Notes: a model not told the origin generated them from the letters alone. Counted from the first letter of the stretch, positions 46,572 to 55,858 are shown. The stretch is DNA of 64,000 nt from Legionella clemsonensis (GCF_002240035.1 NZ_CP016397.1:2134501-2198500), one strand, 5' to 3'. Made by a program: numbers and translations.

Positions 46572-47345
46572 ATGAAAAATAGATTTAAGTGTGGACTGGT
46601 AGGTTTAGTCATTGCCAGTCACTGTGCTTTTTCTGCCACACCCGCAGAGGGATGGTATGCCGGGTTAATGGGAACATTAAGTTATACCCCCAGTTTGGAT
46701 TTCACGCTCTCTACGACAAGCTTTAACGCCCTGAACACTGGGTTACTCTTCTTAGGATACCCACCCCTGTTAAGTCCTGCAGGCGAGATTGATTATTCAG
46801 TCGGTGGCGGCGGTGGTGGTCAGATAGGCTATCGCTACTGTGGTTTTCGATTTGAAGGCCAGTTACTGTTTAATTACAGTCCTTACGATAAGTTAAAAAT
46901 CGGTGGCATCACTATTGGCAAAAATCAAAACACCTCATTGCCCTTTCCCTTTTCAAGACTCAGCATGAGCGGAAATACCTCTCTTGGGGCGGCTCTTTTT
47001 AATGTCTATTATGATTTTTACAGCGATGATTGGGATGACATCAGCTGGGTACCCTATGTAGGCTTGGGGATTGGTTATGGCTATATTCAAAATAAGCTAG
47101 AACTTGATTTCAACACCAGTGCCCCTGGAGTTGCTAACCCCGTTATTGTGAAAGTTGATTTCAAAGAAAATACGTCTACACCCGTTGGTCAGGCTATTTT
47201 AGGGATCAGCTATCTATTCAATGACAACTTTTCCATGGGGCTGGATTATCGGTATGTCACTACAAAAGAAATTACCGGCTTTAATGAGCGCTATAGCCTC
47301 CATACCCTGAATTTAAATTTTAATTACTGGTTCGGTGAAAATTAA
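46572..47345 (+). CDS. Outer-membrane beta-barrel protein, copy 2
   Basis: A 257-residue exported barrel protein. The signal peptide is LVGLVIASHCAFSA, followed by TPAEGWYAGLMGTLSYTPSL. Strand blocks include GGGGGGQIGYRYCGFRFEGQ, WVPYVGLGIGYGYIQNKLEL and FSMGLDYRYVTTKEITGF, and the chain ends LNLNFNYWF, a textbook C-terminal barrel signature. It is closely related to copy 3 (shared YR.CGFRFEG.LLFNY and IGKNQ blocks), so recent duplication is likely. It probably shares a transcript with copy 1. Confidence 0.88.
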   Translation: MKNRFKCGLVGLVIASHCAFSATPAEGWYAGLMGTLSYTPSLDFTLSTTSFNALNTGLLFLGYPPLLSPAGEIDYSVGGGGGGQIGYRYCGFRFEGQLLFNYSPYDKLKIGGITIGKNQNTSLPFPFSRLSMSGNTSLGAALFNVYYDFYSDDWDDISWVPYVGLGIGYGYIQNKLELDFNTSAPGVANPVIVKVDFKENTSTPVGQAILGISYLFNDNFSMGLDYRYVTTKEITGFNERYSLHTLNLNFNYWFGEN

Positions 47346-47407
47346 TTTTGCTGGCTATAACAGCCAGTCTTATGGATAAAAGTACCCGGTTTAAATAAGG
47401 ACTAAGA

Positions 47408-48244
47408 ATGAAGCGTTTTTTTAAACTTACCTTGGCAGGATTCCTCACTGCGACAACGACCACATCCTTTGCCTATTACCCTGCGGATGGGAAATATTTC
47501 GGGTTATTTTTGGTTGGGAGTTATGTGCCGACGCAGAATTTTACTCTTTCAGCAAATCGACTTGCTGTACTTCAAGCGAATATTATTAACTACAATTTGA
47601 ATAATGGTACTTTGCCTGATGTGCCTGTACCTCTATTCGGTAATGGCGAAATTAAATATCAATTTGGTGGTGGTTTAGGCGGACAATTCGGCTATCGTTG
47701 GTGTGGTTTCCGTTTTGAAGGTGAGGTGCTCTTTAATTACAACACCTATAAAAGCATCACGATTGATGGCATAAGATTTGGTAAAAATCAGCAAACAATC
47801 ACTACTACCTCATCCAGTGGGACGACAGCAACAACCGTTACCGTCGTAACAAATCCCTACAGCATGAGTGGGCATTCTCAGCTCTTTGGCGGGCTTTTTA
47901 ATGTAATTTATCAATTCTATAACCATGAAGGCCGGGATGTTAGCTGGATACCTTATGTAGGTGCGGGTATTGGTTATGCCAATATTCAAAACAAATGGGT
48001 TATTAACATTAATCAAGTTAATCCCAATACAGGAACTTACGGTTATACTTCTGTATTGAATATTAGTGATAGTGAAACCACACCAATCGCCCAGGCAATT
48101 GTGGGTGTTGATTACCAAATGGATGATTATTTTTCAGTGGGGGTAGATTACCGCTATCTAGCTTCAAAACAGCTTAGTAACTCCAGTGATAGGCTTACTT
48201 TCCACACGCTCAATTTTAACTTTAACTACTGGATGGATGCATAA
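47408..48244 (+). CDS. Outer-membrane beta-barrel protein, copy 3
   Basis: A 278-residue exported barrel protein. The signal peptide is LTLAGFLTATTTTSFA, then YYPADGKYFGLFLVGSYVPT. It shares FGYRWCGFRFEGEVLFNYNT, RFGKNQ, WIPYVGAGIGYANIQNKW and the terminal LNFNFNYWMDA with copy 2. A Thr/Ser-rich stretch (TTTSSSGTTATTVTVVT, about 130-150) replaces a shorter loop in copy 2 and is probably a surface-exposed loop. A 62-bp gap separates it from copy 2, and a REP-like repeat follows its stop. Confidence 0.88.
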   Translation: MKRFFKLTLAGFLTATTTTSFAYYPADGKYFGLFLVGSYVPTQNFTLSANRLAVLQANIINYNLNNGTLPDVPVPLFGNGEIKYQFGGGLGGQFGYRWCGFRFEGEVLFNYNTYKSITIDGIRFGKNQQTITTTSSSGTTATTVTVVTNPYSMSGHSQLFGGLFNVIYQFYNHEGRDVSWIPYVGAGIGYANIQNKWVININQVNPNTGTYGYTSVLNISDSETTPIAQAIVGVDYQMDDYFSVGVDYRYLASKQLSNSSDRLTFHTLNFNFNYWMDA

Positions 48245-48284
48245 CAGGCTACACTGAAAAATTAAGCCAAGTGATTTATTTAAT

Positions 48285-48365
48285 GTCATCCTCGCGCAGG
48301 CGGGGATCCCCTTCTGATGGGCTTGGACGTATAATGAAGTGGCTTCCCGCCTACGCGGGAATGAC
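48285..48365. repeat. REP-like inverted GC-rich repeat pair
   Basis: GTCATCCTCGCGCAGGCGGG (from 48285) and, inverted, CCCGCCTACGCGGGAATGAC (ending 48365) form an imperfect palindrome around an 81-bp unit. The sequence matches the widespread GTCATTCCCGCG-AGGCGGGAA type of intergenic repeat. A further partial arm, CCCCTGCGCGGGG, lies at about 48379-48391. It sits just after the barrel trio and may end its transcript. Confidence 0.75.
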
Positions 48366-48515
48366 AAAAAAGGCACTACCCCTGCGCGGGGAGATGATAA
48401 GCAAAATGGACTCTACTTTGTAGAAAGAACAACTTTTAATCCATAGCGAGTAGAGCAGGAAGTAGGCCTCATGCTTCTTGGAAAATTTAAATTAACTACC
48501 TAAAAAGGTCAAAGA

Positions 48516-49175
48516 ATGACGTACCTGATAGCGCCTTCTATACTTTCAGCCGATATGACGCGGCTGGGCGAAGAGGTCAGCACGGTGATGCAAGCCGGTG
48601 CTGATCTGATTCATTTTGATGTCATGGATAATCACTATGTACCCAATCTGACCTTTGGCCCCCCGATTTGCAAAGCATTACGCGATCGTTTTCCAAAGGT
48701 TCCCCTTGATGTTCATTTGATGACTCAACCAGTCGATGATCTCATTCTTAATTTTGCCAAAGCAGGTGCTAATCGTTTGAGTATTCATCCTGACGCCACG
48801 ATTCATTTGGACAGAAGTCTTGCGCTCATCCGGCAGCAAGGCTGTGAAGCAGGGTTGGTTTTAAATCCGTCGACCCCGCCTGAGTGTTTACAGTGGTGTA
48901 TCCATCGCTTGGATTTTGTATTGATCATGACGGTTAATCCGGGTTTTGGTGGGCAAACGCTTATTTTAGAGGCGGTGGAAAAAATAAGCTGGATTAAAAA
49001 TAAATACCCACAACTGCCTATTTGTGTCGACGGTGGGGTCACTATTAAAAATATTGCGGGTTTGGCCAAGGCAGGCGCTACCCAATTTGTAGCAGGTTCT
49101 GCTATATTTTCAACTAATGACTATGCAGAAACGATTACTGCAATGCGTAAGCAATTGGATATTCTAACCCACTAA
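48516..49175 (+). CDS. rpe: Ribulose-phosphate 3-epimerase
   Basis: A 219-residue TIM-barrel enzyme interconverting ribulose-5-phosphate and xylulose-5-phosphate. Family blocks are LIAPSILSADMTRLGEEV, the metal and catalytic Asp in HFDVMDNHYVPNLTFGPP, LDVHLMT, VLIMTVNPGFGGQ and ICVDGGVTIKN with the second catalytic Asp, then FVAGSAIFS for phosphate binding. The length is normal. The lytic transglycosylase gene begins 6 bp after its stop, so the two are likely cotranscribed. Confidence 0.97.
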   Translation: MTYLIAPSILSADMTRLGEEVSTVMQAGADLIHFDVMDNHYVPNLTFGPPICKALRDRFPKVPLDVHLMTQPVDDLILNFAKAGANRLSIHPDATIHLDRSLALIRQQGCEAGLVLNPSTPPECLQWCIHRLDFVLIMTVNPGFGGQTLILEAVEKISWIKNKYPQLPICVDGGVTIKNIAGLAKAGATQFVAGSAIFSTNDYAETITAMRKQLDILTH

Positions 49176-49181
49176 GACTCT

Positions 49182-50969
49182 ATGAAAAAAATATTACTTG
49201 CAGGTTGTCTGGTTACAAGCCTGGCGTTTGCTGCGCATGCATTCTCCGGTGAAGATTACATGAATCGCTTCGCGGCCTACACCGAGTGGAGTCAAAATCT
49301 ACCTGAAAATCCGGGTCCGGATTTTTTTGCCTTTATTGATAGCGATACCCCACTTGCGCAAAAGCTGCGGGCAAAATGGCTCTATCGCCTTGCCCAGAAT
49401 AAAGATTGGGCCAACTACACAAAACACTATAAACCCTCAGAGGACATCAGTTTACAATGCTATGCTTTAATTGCCGATTACCAACAAGGAAAGCAAAGCG
49501 AAGCGCTGAATGCCGCCAAACCATTATGGCTTACAGGCCACTCCCAACCTCCTGCCTGCAATGCCCTGTTTAATTTGTTATTGAAGGATCCAGGGTTTGA
49601 TGAACACCTGCTTACAAAGCGCATCTATTTAGCCCTCGATGAACGCAATGTTGGGCTTGCGCGGTATTTATTAAAACAATACAAGCCACCTCGCCTGAAA
49701 GAGGCACAGTTACTGACCGACATCTATCAAAATCCTGCCCGTATCAGTCAACTCGAACCTGGCGACTTACAGGATGCGCTTTACTTATTCGGTTTAAAGC
49801 GCATGGTATCTACCAATATCAAGGAAGCCATCAAGCTGTCACAAACCGAAAAAACAAAAAAAATGTTAAGCGTGCCACAACAACAAAATTTTCTGGTTCA
49901 TCTTGTTATATATAAAGCCATGCGCAATCATGAAGATACTCCTTACTGGTTTTCTAAAATTAAACCCGCTTATTACAATGAGGTCTTACTTGACTGGCAA
50001 ATTCGTTTCGCCCTAAAACAACATCGATGGGCTGAAGTTGAAAAACTCATTCATTACTCCAAAGAAAAAGAGGATCCCTGTTGGCAATATTGGCTCGCCC
50101 GCGCATTAGAAGCCCAAGGGCAAAAAACCAAAGCCCATGAAATTTATCAATCACTGGCCAAAACCCGCAATTACTACGGCTTTCTGGCAAGTTTACGTTT
50201 AAATAAGGCGCCTAGTTTTGAAAACGAATCACCGGTGTCTGATTTATCCATTTTAAAACCTTATCAGCCGTTTACCACGACCATTAAATCACTTTATCAG
50301 ACCAGACAATCCCTGCAGGCCTCCCGTCTTTTGAATGATTTTGTGAGCGAACTGCCCAAAGAAGATAAAAGCGCTTTGGCCTATTGGATTGCAACCGATT
50401 TGCAATGGCATGGAAAATCCGTTTATTTAAGTAATACAGAGGATTTAAATAATCAATTAACATTGCGTTTCCCCCTTGCTTATCGCACCACGGTCAGTGA
50501 GTATGCAAAAAACTACAGCATCCCTCAAGAATTTATCTATGCCATTATTCGTCAGGAAAGCGCTTTTCGCGATGATGTGGTTTCCCCTGCTGGGGCCCGG
50601 GGGTTAATGCAATTGATGCCAGCTACCGCAAGTGCCGTGGCAAAGCGTGAAAAAATCCCTTATGTCGATAAGGAACAACTTTTTTCTTCACAAAAAAATA
50701 TTAATATTGGTGTCGCTTACCTCAAACAATTAGCAGCCCGTTACAACCATCCTGTTTTAATGGCTGCCGCATATAATGCCGGGCCACGTCAAGTGAATTA
50801 CTGGTTAAAAAATCATCCACCTAAACAAATAGATATCTGGATAGAAACGCTCCCCTGGCGCGAAACACGTAATTATTTAAAAAATGTCATTGCTTTCTAT
50901 GCAGTTTATCAATATCGCATGCAAGCCAAATCCGATCTAGGAAAATTCTTGAAACCATTATGGCAATAA
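49182..50969 (+). CDS. slt: Soluble lytic murein transglycosylase
   Basis: A 595-residue periplasmic enzyme that cleaves peptidoglycan strands to 1,6-anhydromuropeptides. The signal peptide is ILLAGCLVTSLAFAAHA. Residues 25-430 form the superhelical U- and L-domains of Slt70-type proteins (repeated helices such as WANYTKHYKPSEDISLQCYA). The catalytic GH23 domain (about 440-570) has IPQEFIYAIIRQESAF with catalytic Glu459, SPAGARGLMQLMPATA, NINIGVAYLKQLAARY and AAYNAGPRQVNYW. The length fits the family (about 600-640). Confidence 0.95.
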   Translation: MKKILLAGCLVTSLAFAAHAFSGEDYMNRFAAYTEWSQNLPENPGPDFFAFIDSDTPLAQKLRAKWLYRLAQNKDWANYTKHYKPSEDISLQCYALIADYQQGKQSEALNAAKPLWLTGHSQPPACNALFNLLLKDPGFDEHLLTKRIYLALDERNVGLARYLLKQYKPPRLKEAQLLTDIYQNPARISQLEPGDLQDALYLFGLKRMVSTNIKEAIKLSQTEKTKKMLSVPQQQNFLVHLVIYKAMRNHEDTPYWFSKIKPAYYNEVLLDWQIRFALKQHRWAEVEKLIHYSKEKEDPCWQYWLARALEAQGQKTKAHEIYQSLAKTRNYYGFLASLRLNKAPSFENESPVSDLSILKPYQPFTTTIKSLYQTRQSLQASRLLNDFVSELPKEDKSALAYWIATDLQWHGKSVYLSNTEDLNNQLTLRFPLAYRTTVSEYAKNYSIPQEFIYAIIRQESAFRDDVVSPAGARGLMQLMPATASAVAKREKIPYVDKEQLFSSQKNINIGVAYLKQLAARYNHPVLMAAAYNAGPRQVNYWLKNHPPKQIDIWIETLPWRETRNYLKNVIAFYAVYQYRMQAKSDLGKFLKPLWQ

Positions 50970-51025
50970 GCGTGCAAAATAAGTTCTTTAGGGCAACGCG
51001 ACGAATTTCTTGCTTTCTTCTTTTT

Positions 51026-51472
51026 CTACCAAATTTCTTCTAATGGCCTTATTTTTTGATATTCTTCAAGACGTCGTTGTGTTGCTGGTGAAATTTTTGA
51101 GGGGAGCTCATTTAAATTAAACCAGGCTTTATCCAAAATTTCAACGGAGTTCACCTTTTGCTGGATAAAATTTTCCACAATGTAAAACACTATGTAATCC
51201 TCTCTTTTTTCTTTTAGGTTATAATAGATATTAAACAGTCGCGGCTTATCCAGACATTTTATCCCCACTTCTTCGAAAAGCTCTCGTTGAATCGCTTGTA
51301 AAGGAGTTTCACCTTGTTTAACACCACCCCCAATAGTGTACCAACCATTAATATAGCTATGCTTTACAAGGAGTACTTTTTTATCGTTGATAACCAGTGC
51401 ACGCACACCTAATGTTTTTATGGGGAGCATTGATAAAATTTTATTCTTTATTTTCCATAAGAAGTGCCGCAT
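51026..51472 (-). CDS. NUDIX hydrolase
   Basis: A 148-residue hydrolase of nucleoside-diphosphate-linked compounds. The complete Nudix box GX5EX7REUXEEXGU is present in GGGVKQGETPLQAIQRELFE followed by EVGI (about 47-70). The N-terminal strands (GVRALVINDKKVLLVKHSY) and the GWYTIGGGV lead-in are typical. The substrate cannot be read from the sequence. It is a single gene, convergent with slt. Confidence 0.88.
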   Translation of the reverse strand: MRHFLWKIKNKILSMLPIKTLGVRALVINDKKVLLVKHSYINGWYTIGGGVKQGETPLQAIQRELFEEVGIKCLDKPRLFNIYYNLKEKREDYIVFYIVENFIQQKVNSVEILDKAWFNLNELPSKISPATQRRLEEYQKIRPLEEIW

Positions 51473-51652
51473 TCTGGCTCCTTTTATTGTTAAATTTTAA
51501 TGCTAATTATTGCTAGCCCTTGATTAGCTTATGTTTATCTATTTAATTTTCTATTACAGCAGGTAAGCGCCTCTAATTTTAAGTATAAAATCTCTCCTTG
51601 CCTACTACTGTGCGTATAAGGGCGAATGTAGGCATTTACTTAATTTGCGCTA

Positions 51653-53362
51653 TTAGATGCGTTTATTCCTGTCTATTAGGGGAGTTGTATTATAGCTGCG
51701 TATAAAGTGGAATGCTTTTTTGATATCCGGTGTTAATGGACGATCTTTCTTTAAAAAGGGCACCACTTTACGAAAGTTGAAATATAAATCCATTGTTTGC
51801 TTACCGAAGGGTAAGCTAGGTGTTTTTAATTTTTTAAGATCAATAGCCTGACTGGCATGCATTAACTCAAACCCCATAATTTGATAAAGATCACCAGTAA
51901 TTTTATTAAGATGTTGCACCACCAAGAGGGAATTGGTCGCTGTATCTTCAATTTCTCCAGCCACAGGATAGGAAATTGTTGATACAGGGATACTTTGCTG
52001 TTGTATTTCTGTATTTAGGTACATCACAGGTTTCTGAATGGCTGCAAATGCAATAGTTGCCTGATCGGGCGAAAGAAAGCGTGAGATTTGATTGATACAG
52101 ACTGTGCCTAATTTTACAATGCGTTGTGTACTACTTGCCGACATATGACCTAAAGCAATATTGAGTTTTTCAATATCCAAAACCCACGAAACCGGTTCAA
52201 AATTAGCGGTAGGAATAACCGCACCCGATAAATTAGCGTTACTGACATAATACGCTTTTTCCTGAAGAGAGGCCTCTTTATCAGGCATAATATCAACCAC
52301 AACTGCAGGATTATCATCTGATGAATTTAACTGAATAGTAAGATCACTTTTTAAATCATTTAATGCATCCCGTGTTGCCCCGCTAACCTGACTCGCTGTG
52401 CGAAAACTGAGAGGATCTTGCAGTGCTCTTTTGGGCGAAATTTCTAAAAGATAGCTGCCTTGCAAAGCATGAATAACATGACGAGCAGCAACGCCTTGAC
52501 CTTGATAAGGACGAATTGCATGTACCCGCTCAAGAAATGGAGCTACATTTCCATTGATGCCTTCCAGACTCAATGCAGTGAGTAACTCGTATTTATTAAT
52601 TAGCTTCTCTACATTATAGGTTGCCAGAGCCGCCATGCCTGCCGTATAGGCATTAGAACTAAAAATAGAAAGAGCATCTTTAGCATAAAGATGTAACGGT
52701 TGAAGGCCTGCCATTTTTAAAGCCTTGCTTGCTGGCATTTGTTTTCCCTTATATAAAACATCACCCTTACCGGCCATGGCAAGTCCAATATGTGCAAGTA
52801 GGGTAATATCCGCTTCTCCAATGGAGCCACCAGACGGAAAGACCGGAGTAATATCGTTGTTTAGCAACGCGACAAACATTTCCACCACAGCAGGTTGAAC
52901 ACCAGCATTTCCGAGCAACAGTGTATTAAGCCTTGCCACCATCGCGGCCCGAACTACCTCACGAGGTGCGTTAGATCCCACCGCGGCACTCGTTGCATAA
53001 ATATCATTCATATTAAATCGTTCTGACTCCTTGCGAGCCTGAGGCGTTAAAACATTCCCTTTAAAAATTGTTTTATCTTTATTTAGGCCTACGCCTCGAT
53101 TTAAACCGTATACTGGCATATTTCTTTCTGCAGCCAGCAGTAACAGTTGATGTGAGCGCTTAACCTTTTCTAATGCTTGGTGATCAATTTTTACTAAAAT
53201 ACCTGATCGGGCAATTTTAACCACTTCTTCAATTGTTAAATGATGTCCATCAAGACTAATTGCATGAATTTGTCTGATATTGTTAGCCCAGACAAGAGAG
53301 GTTATAGTTAAGGTAAGAAGAATTAAAACCATTTTTTTCAAATTAAACAATTTAAATTTCAT
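51653..53362 (-). CDS. Exported aromatic-amino-acid-lyase-like protein lacking the MIO triad
   Basis: A HAL/PAL-superfamily protein, about 569 residues from ATG 53362. That start puts a signal peptide (KKMVLILLTLTITSLVWA) at the N-terminus; the longest frame begins at 53416. The conserved catalytic Tyr is in VYGLNRGVG. The place of the MIO-forming Ala-Ser-Gly (canonical GSVGASGDLAPLAH) reads GSIGEADITLLAH, one residue shorter and with no ASG, so the electrophilic prosthetic group cannot form in the usual way. NSSDDNPAVV, SGAVIPTANFEP and YLNTEIQQQSIPVSTISYPV keep other active-site blocks. Deaminating lyase activity is doubtful. A periplasmic location is unusual for this family. Confidence 0.85.
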   Translation of the reverse strand: MKFKLFNLKKMVLILLTLTITSLVWANNIRQIHAISLDGHHLTIEEVVKIARSGILVKIDHQALEKVKRSHQLLLLAAERNMPVYGLNRGVGLNKDKTIFKGNVLTPQARKESERFNMNDIYATSAAVGSNAPREVVRAAMVARLNTLLLGNAGVQPAVVEMFVALLNNDITPVFPSGGSIGEADITLLAHIGLAMAGKGDVLYKGKQMPASKALKMAGLQPLHLYAKDALSIFSSNAYTAGMAALATYNVEKLINKYELLTALSLEGINGNVAPFLERVHAIRPYQGQGVAARHVIHALQGSYLLEISPKRALQDPLSFRTASQVSGATRDALNDLKSDLTIQLNSSDDNPAVVVDIMPDKEASLQEKAYYVSNANLSGAVIPTANFEPVSWVLDIEKLNIALGHMSASSTQRIVKLGTVCINQISRFLSPDQATIAFAAIQKPVMYLNTEIQQQSIPVSTISYPVAGEIEDTATNSLLVVQHLNKITGDLYQIMGFELMHASQAIDLKKLKTPSLPFGKQTMDLYFNFRKVVPFLKKDRPLTPDIKKAFHFIRSYNTTPLIDRNKRI

Positions 53363-53585
53363 TTTTATAAAAAAATCCTGTTTGCTTATATCACTGTTAT
53401 GAAACAATAAACCCAATTAACCAAATATTGGCCATAATGACAATATTAAGATCATTTGTCAATTTGCGATCTTTCTTACTGTTAAGGGCAGCAAGAACTT
53501 ACCTGGATTAGCTGTATTAAGAGAAGTCCGTTATGTTGAATTTAGCGTTGATATTGATCTTTTTTTGAACTATATTTGGATTATG

Positions 53586-53720
53586 GATAGTATTTGTGGC
53601 ACAGCTAACAGTGAATTTGTAAGGAATCCTGATTTGTAGATATGGTGTGCAAACTAAGCCTAAAATGTCTCGAGAGGTTTCCACTTTTTAAGTAAACAAC
53701 TGGATGGCACAAATACTATC
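53586..53720. mobile_element. MITE-like 135-bp element with 13-bp terminal inverted repeats
   Basis: GATAGTATTTGTG (53586-53598) and CACAAATACTATC (53708-53720) are perfect inverted repeats 109 bp apart, in a 370-bp gap without a gene. The inside has no long frame. The size and ends fit a miniature inverted-repeat element or the remains of an insertion sequence. No convincing target duplication is seen. Confidence 0.5.
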
Positions 53721-53732
53721 TATCATTTACTT

Positions 53733-54893
53733 CTACCCAGAATGTAAATTTCCCTTTGCCTCTAACTGTTCTTCTGAAAAAATATCCTGCTCAAAAGGAC
53801 TCAGTTTTTGAATGAAAAAACCAATAATGTACTTGCCCAGCCAATTTTCCTTACCATCAAAACGCTTCACCGTAGTAGGTTGTTGCGAGGTGCCAATTAA
53901 TATTTTATTCACATAACTCAGGCAATCATTTTCGCCAGGTTTCATTTTTAAAAGGATATAATCAACGGTACAAGCATGAGTAACTTGCAGTTGTTCATGA
54001 AGAGCAAGCATTTCAACAATTTTTTCCCCGGAAACAATCCGACGCTCGCATTGTGTCACTGGGCGTAATAAATCAGATGGTGCAGTTGCAAATTCTATCG
54101 TGCGTGGCGGACTCTGATCATTTATGTTAATTTTTATAAAAGCGTGTTGTCCTAAATAGCCCTCCAAACTTGGGCTAATGAATCGTGCGCGTAACGTATT
54201 AATCTCATAAGACACATTTGGATTCTGCAAGAAATTGTTTAATGCAACCTTCTCATTCTTAAAATGATCATTCAGCAGCCTCTGCTTAACCTTTTCCTTA
54301 TAACTGGTAAAAGATAGTAGTTTATTTTGCTGCGCTTCTTTTACACATTCATGAATTCCGTCTAAACAAAATTTTAGTTGCCTGAATAATACATCTTTAA
54401 ACAATTTTTTAGGTATTCTAAAGCCAAAAGTGGCTCCCAAGAGCATGCCTGTCACCAAGCCTATGGCAAAAGAGGAAAAGGGGTTGTGAAAATGCCACAT
54501 TCCTCGAGCGAAACCTGCAATCCCACCCATTAACCCACCGACCACTCCCAATAGTAAAGCCAAAATACTTGCACCTAGATGAAGTAAACCGCGAATGAGT
54601 CTGGCATTGAAGGTCTCTATTTTTGCGAGAACGATTAATTGCTGATAATGACTGAGAACTTTTTCAAAAGCTTTCTGTAACTCTGGGGTTGCTGAAAATT
54701 CCATCGAAATTAAGCAATTAAAACTTTCAATGAATACTTCGACTTCTTTTAAAAATGTTGCCGTAAATGCGGTAGGTGTATTTTGAAGAACATTGATAAG
54801 TAATAGTAAATGGTATTTAATTTCACCAGGAGGAAGACGAGAAATTTTTTGAGAACAAACAAGAATAGTATTGGCATATTCTGTACTGTTCAT
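53733..54893 (-). CDS. Uncharacterised protein with glycine-rich membrane hairpin, effector candidate
   Basis: A 386-residue protein without a signal peptide. Residues 1-105 are helical and soluble. Residues 106-160 hold two hydrophobic glycine-rich helices (ILALLLGVVGGLMGGIAGFA, FAIGLVTGMLLGATFGF), a hairpin able to insert in membranes. Residues 190-386 are soluble, with DCLSYVNKILIGTSQQPTTV and NWLGKYIIGFFIQKLSPF, which I vaguely recall from Legionella-restricted domains. The C-terminus FSEEQLEAKGNLHSG resembles the glutamate-rich E-block of Dot/Icm substrates. An effector that inserts in a host membrane is a reasonable but unproven guess. Confidence 0.6.
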   Translation of the reverse strand: MNSTEYANTILVCSQKISRLPPGEIKYHLLLLINVLQNTPTAFTATFLKEVEVFIESFNCLISMEFSATPELQKAFEKVLSHYQQLIVLAKIETFNARLIRGLLHLGASILALLLGVVGGLMGGIAGFARGMWHFHNPFSSFAIGLVTGMLLGATFGFRIPKKLFKDVLFRQLKFCLDGIHECVKEAQQNKLLSFTSYKEKVKQRLLNDHFKNEKVALNNFLQNPNVSYEINTLRARFISPSLEGYLGQHAFIKININDQSPPRTIEFATAPSDLLRPVTQCERRIVSGEKIVEMLALHEQLQVTHACTVDYILLKMKPGENDCLSYVNKILIGTSQQPTTVKRFDGKENWLGKYIIGFFIQKLSPFEQDIFSEEQLEAKGNLHSG

Positions 54894-55042
54894 AGTCTAC
54901 TCTGACAGGCATTTTTAATATCATAGCCAAACTATATTCGCACGAAAAGAGTTTTATGGTATACGAAACCAAATAATTGCAAAATAATATTCCATAGTGA
55001 CCTCTAATTATATAAAATGGTGATTTTATTCAGAGATAAGTT

Positions 55043-55831
55043 ATGCACAAAGAACAGTTTAATTCTTCTTTTGATTTCATTACTGCACAGTGGAATCTAC
55101 AAGTTCTGCCCGTATTTGAAATGTTTATACACAATATAATACATTTTTATGATCCTGATAATTTGCAGGATGCTAATTCCATTAAAATGGAATGGGAGCA
55201 TTTTAAAAGCGTAGTGGAGTTATTACTTACATGGATTAATGATTTAATCCCTGATGAACAACTGGACGCAACACAAAAACAATATAAAACAAGCTATAGG
55301 CAACGAATTTATGACACCTATCAAGAGGCCCTGAAACGCGGTGAACATGCTTTACTCGCGAAAAGAACACTTATCTATCAATGGCGGATAGCACAATTGT
55401 ATGCTTCACAACAAACTCCATCCTCTAATCCTACTCCCATGATGCCTGCAGTAACCACCTTACCTTTATCTCAAAAGCAAGAAAGTCCCGCTGTGTTACA
55501 ACCTCAGGTGACTTACTCTGACATCGCGATGAAACCTAATATAATTTTTCTCTCTCCTCCACCATCTACAACTGTGACGCAGCAGGAGATTGCTTCCTCT
55601 GAGCCTAAGTCAAAACCACTATCCCAGGCCTCTAAAAACAACAGCTCTTTAGTTTCCCCCTTTTGGTAAAAAGAGTTAAATCAGACACCTATAGAGTCTC
55701 AGAGCCCTTCAAACCCTAAAAATAACGCGTTGAATTCTCAGACTTCTTTATTAGAGTTGTTACTAAACGATTCTTATGTATTACCAACGCCTGAGGAATT
55801 AGACAGCTGGGACTTTCTTGCACAACCCTGA
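55043..55831 (+). pseudogene. Proline-rich Legionella-type protein interrupted by an in-frame stop
   Basis: ATG 55043 opens 208 codons up to TAA at 55667-55669. Residues 1-130 are helical (QWNLQVLPVFEMFIHNIIHF, RQRIYDTYQEALKRGEHALL). Residues 133-208 are Pro/Ser/Thr-rich (TPSSNPTPMMPAVTTLPL). The same frame stays open for another 53 codons after the stop, continuing the same style (NQTPIESQSPSNPKNNAL) and ending LPTPEELDSWDFLAQP before TGA at 55829-55831. That end looks like an acidic Dot/Icm-type signal, so the ancestral protein was probably about 262 residues and the stop removes it. Alternatively the short form is normal and the extension is chance. No known domain. Confidence 0.55.
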
Positions 55832-55858
55832 TAATTGATCTCCTCTTCTTGAGCAATA

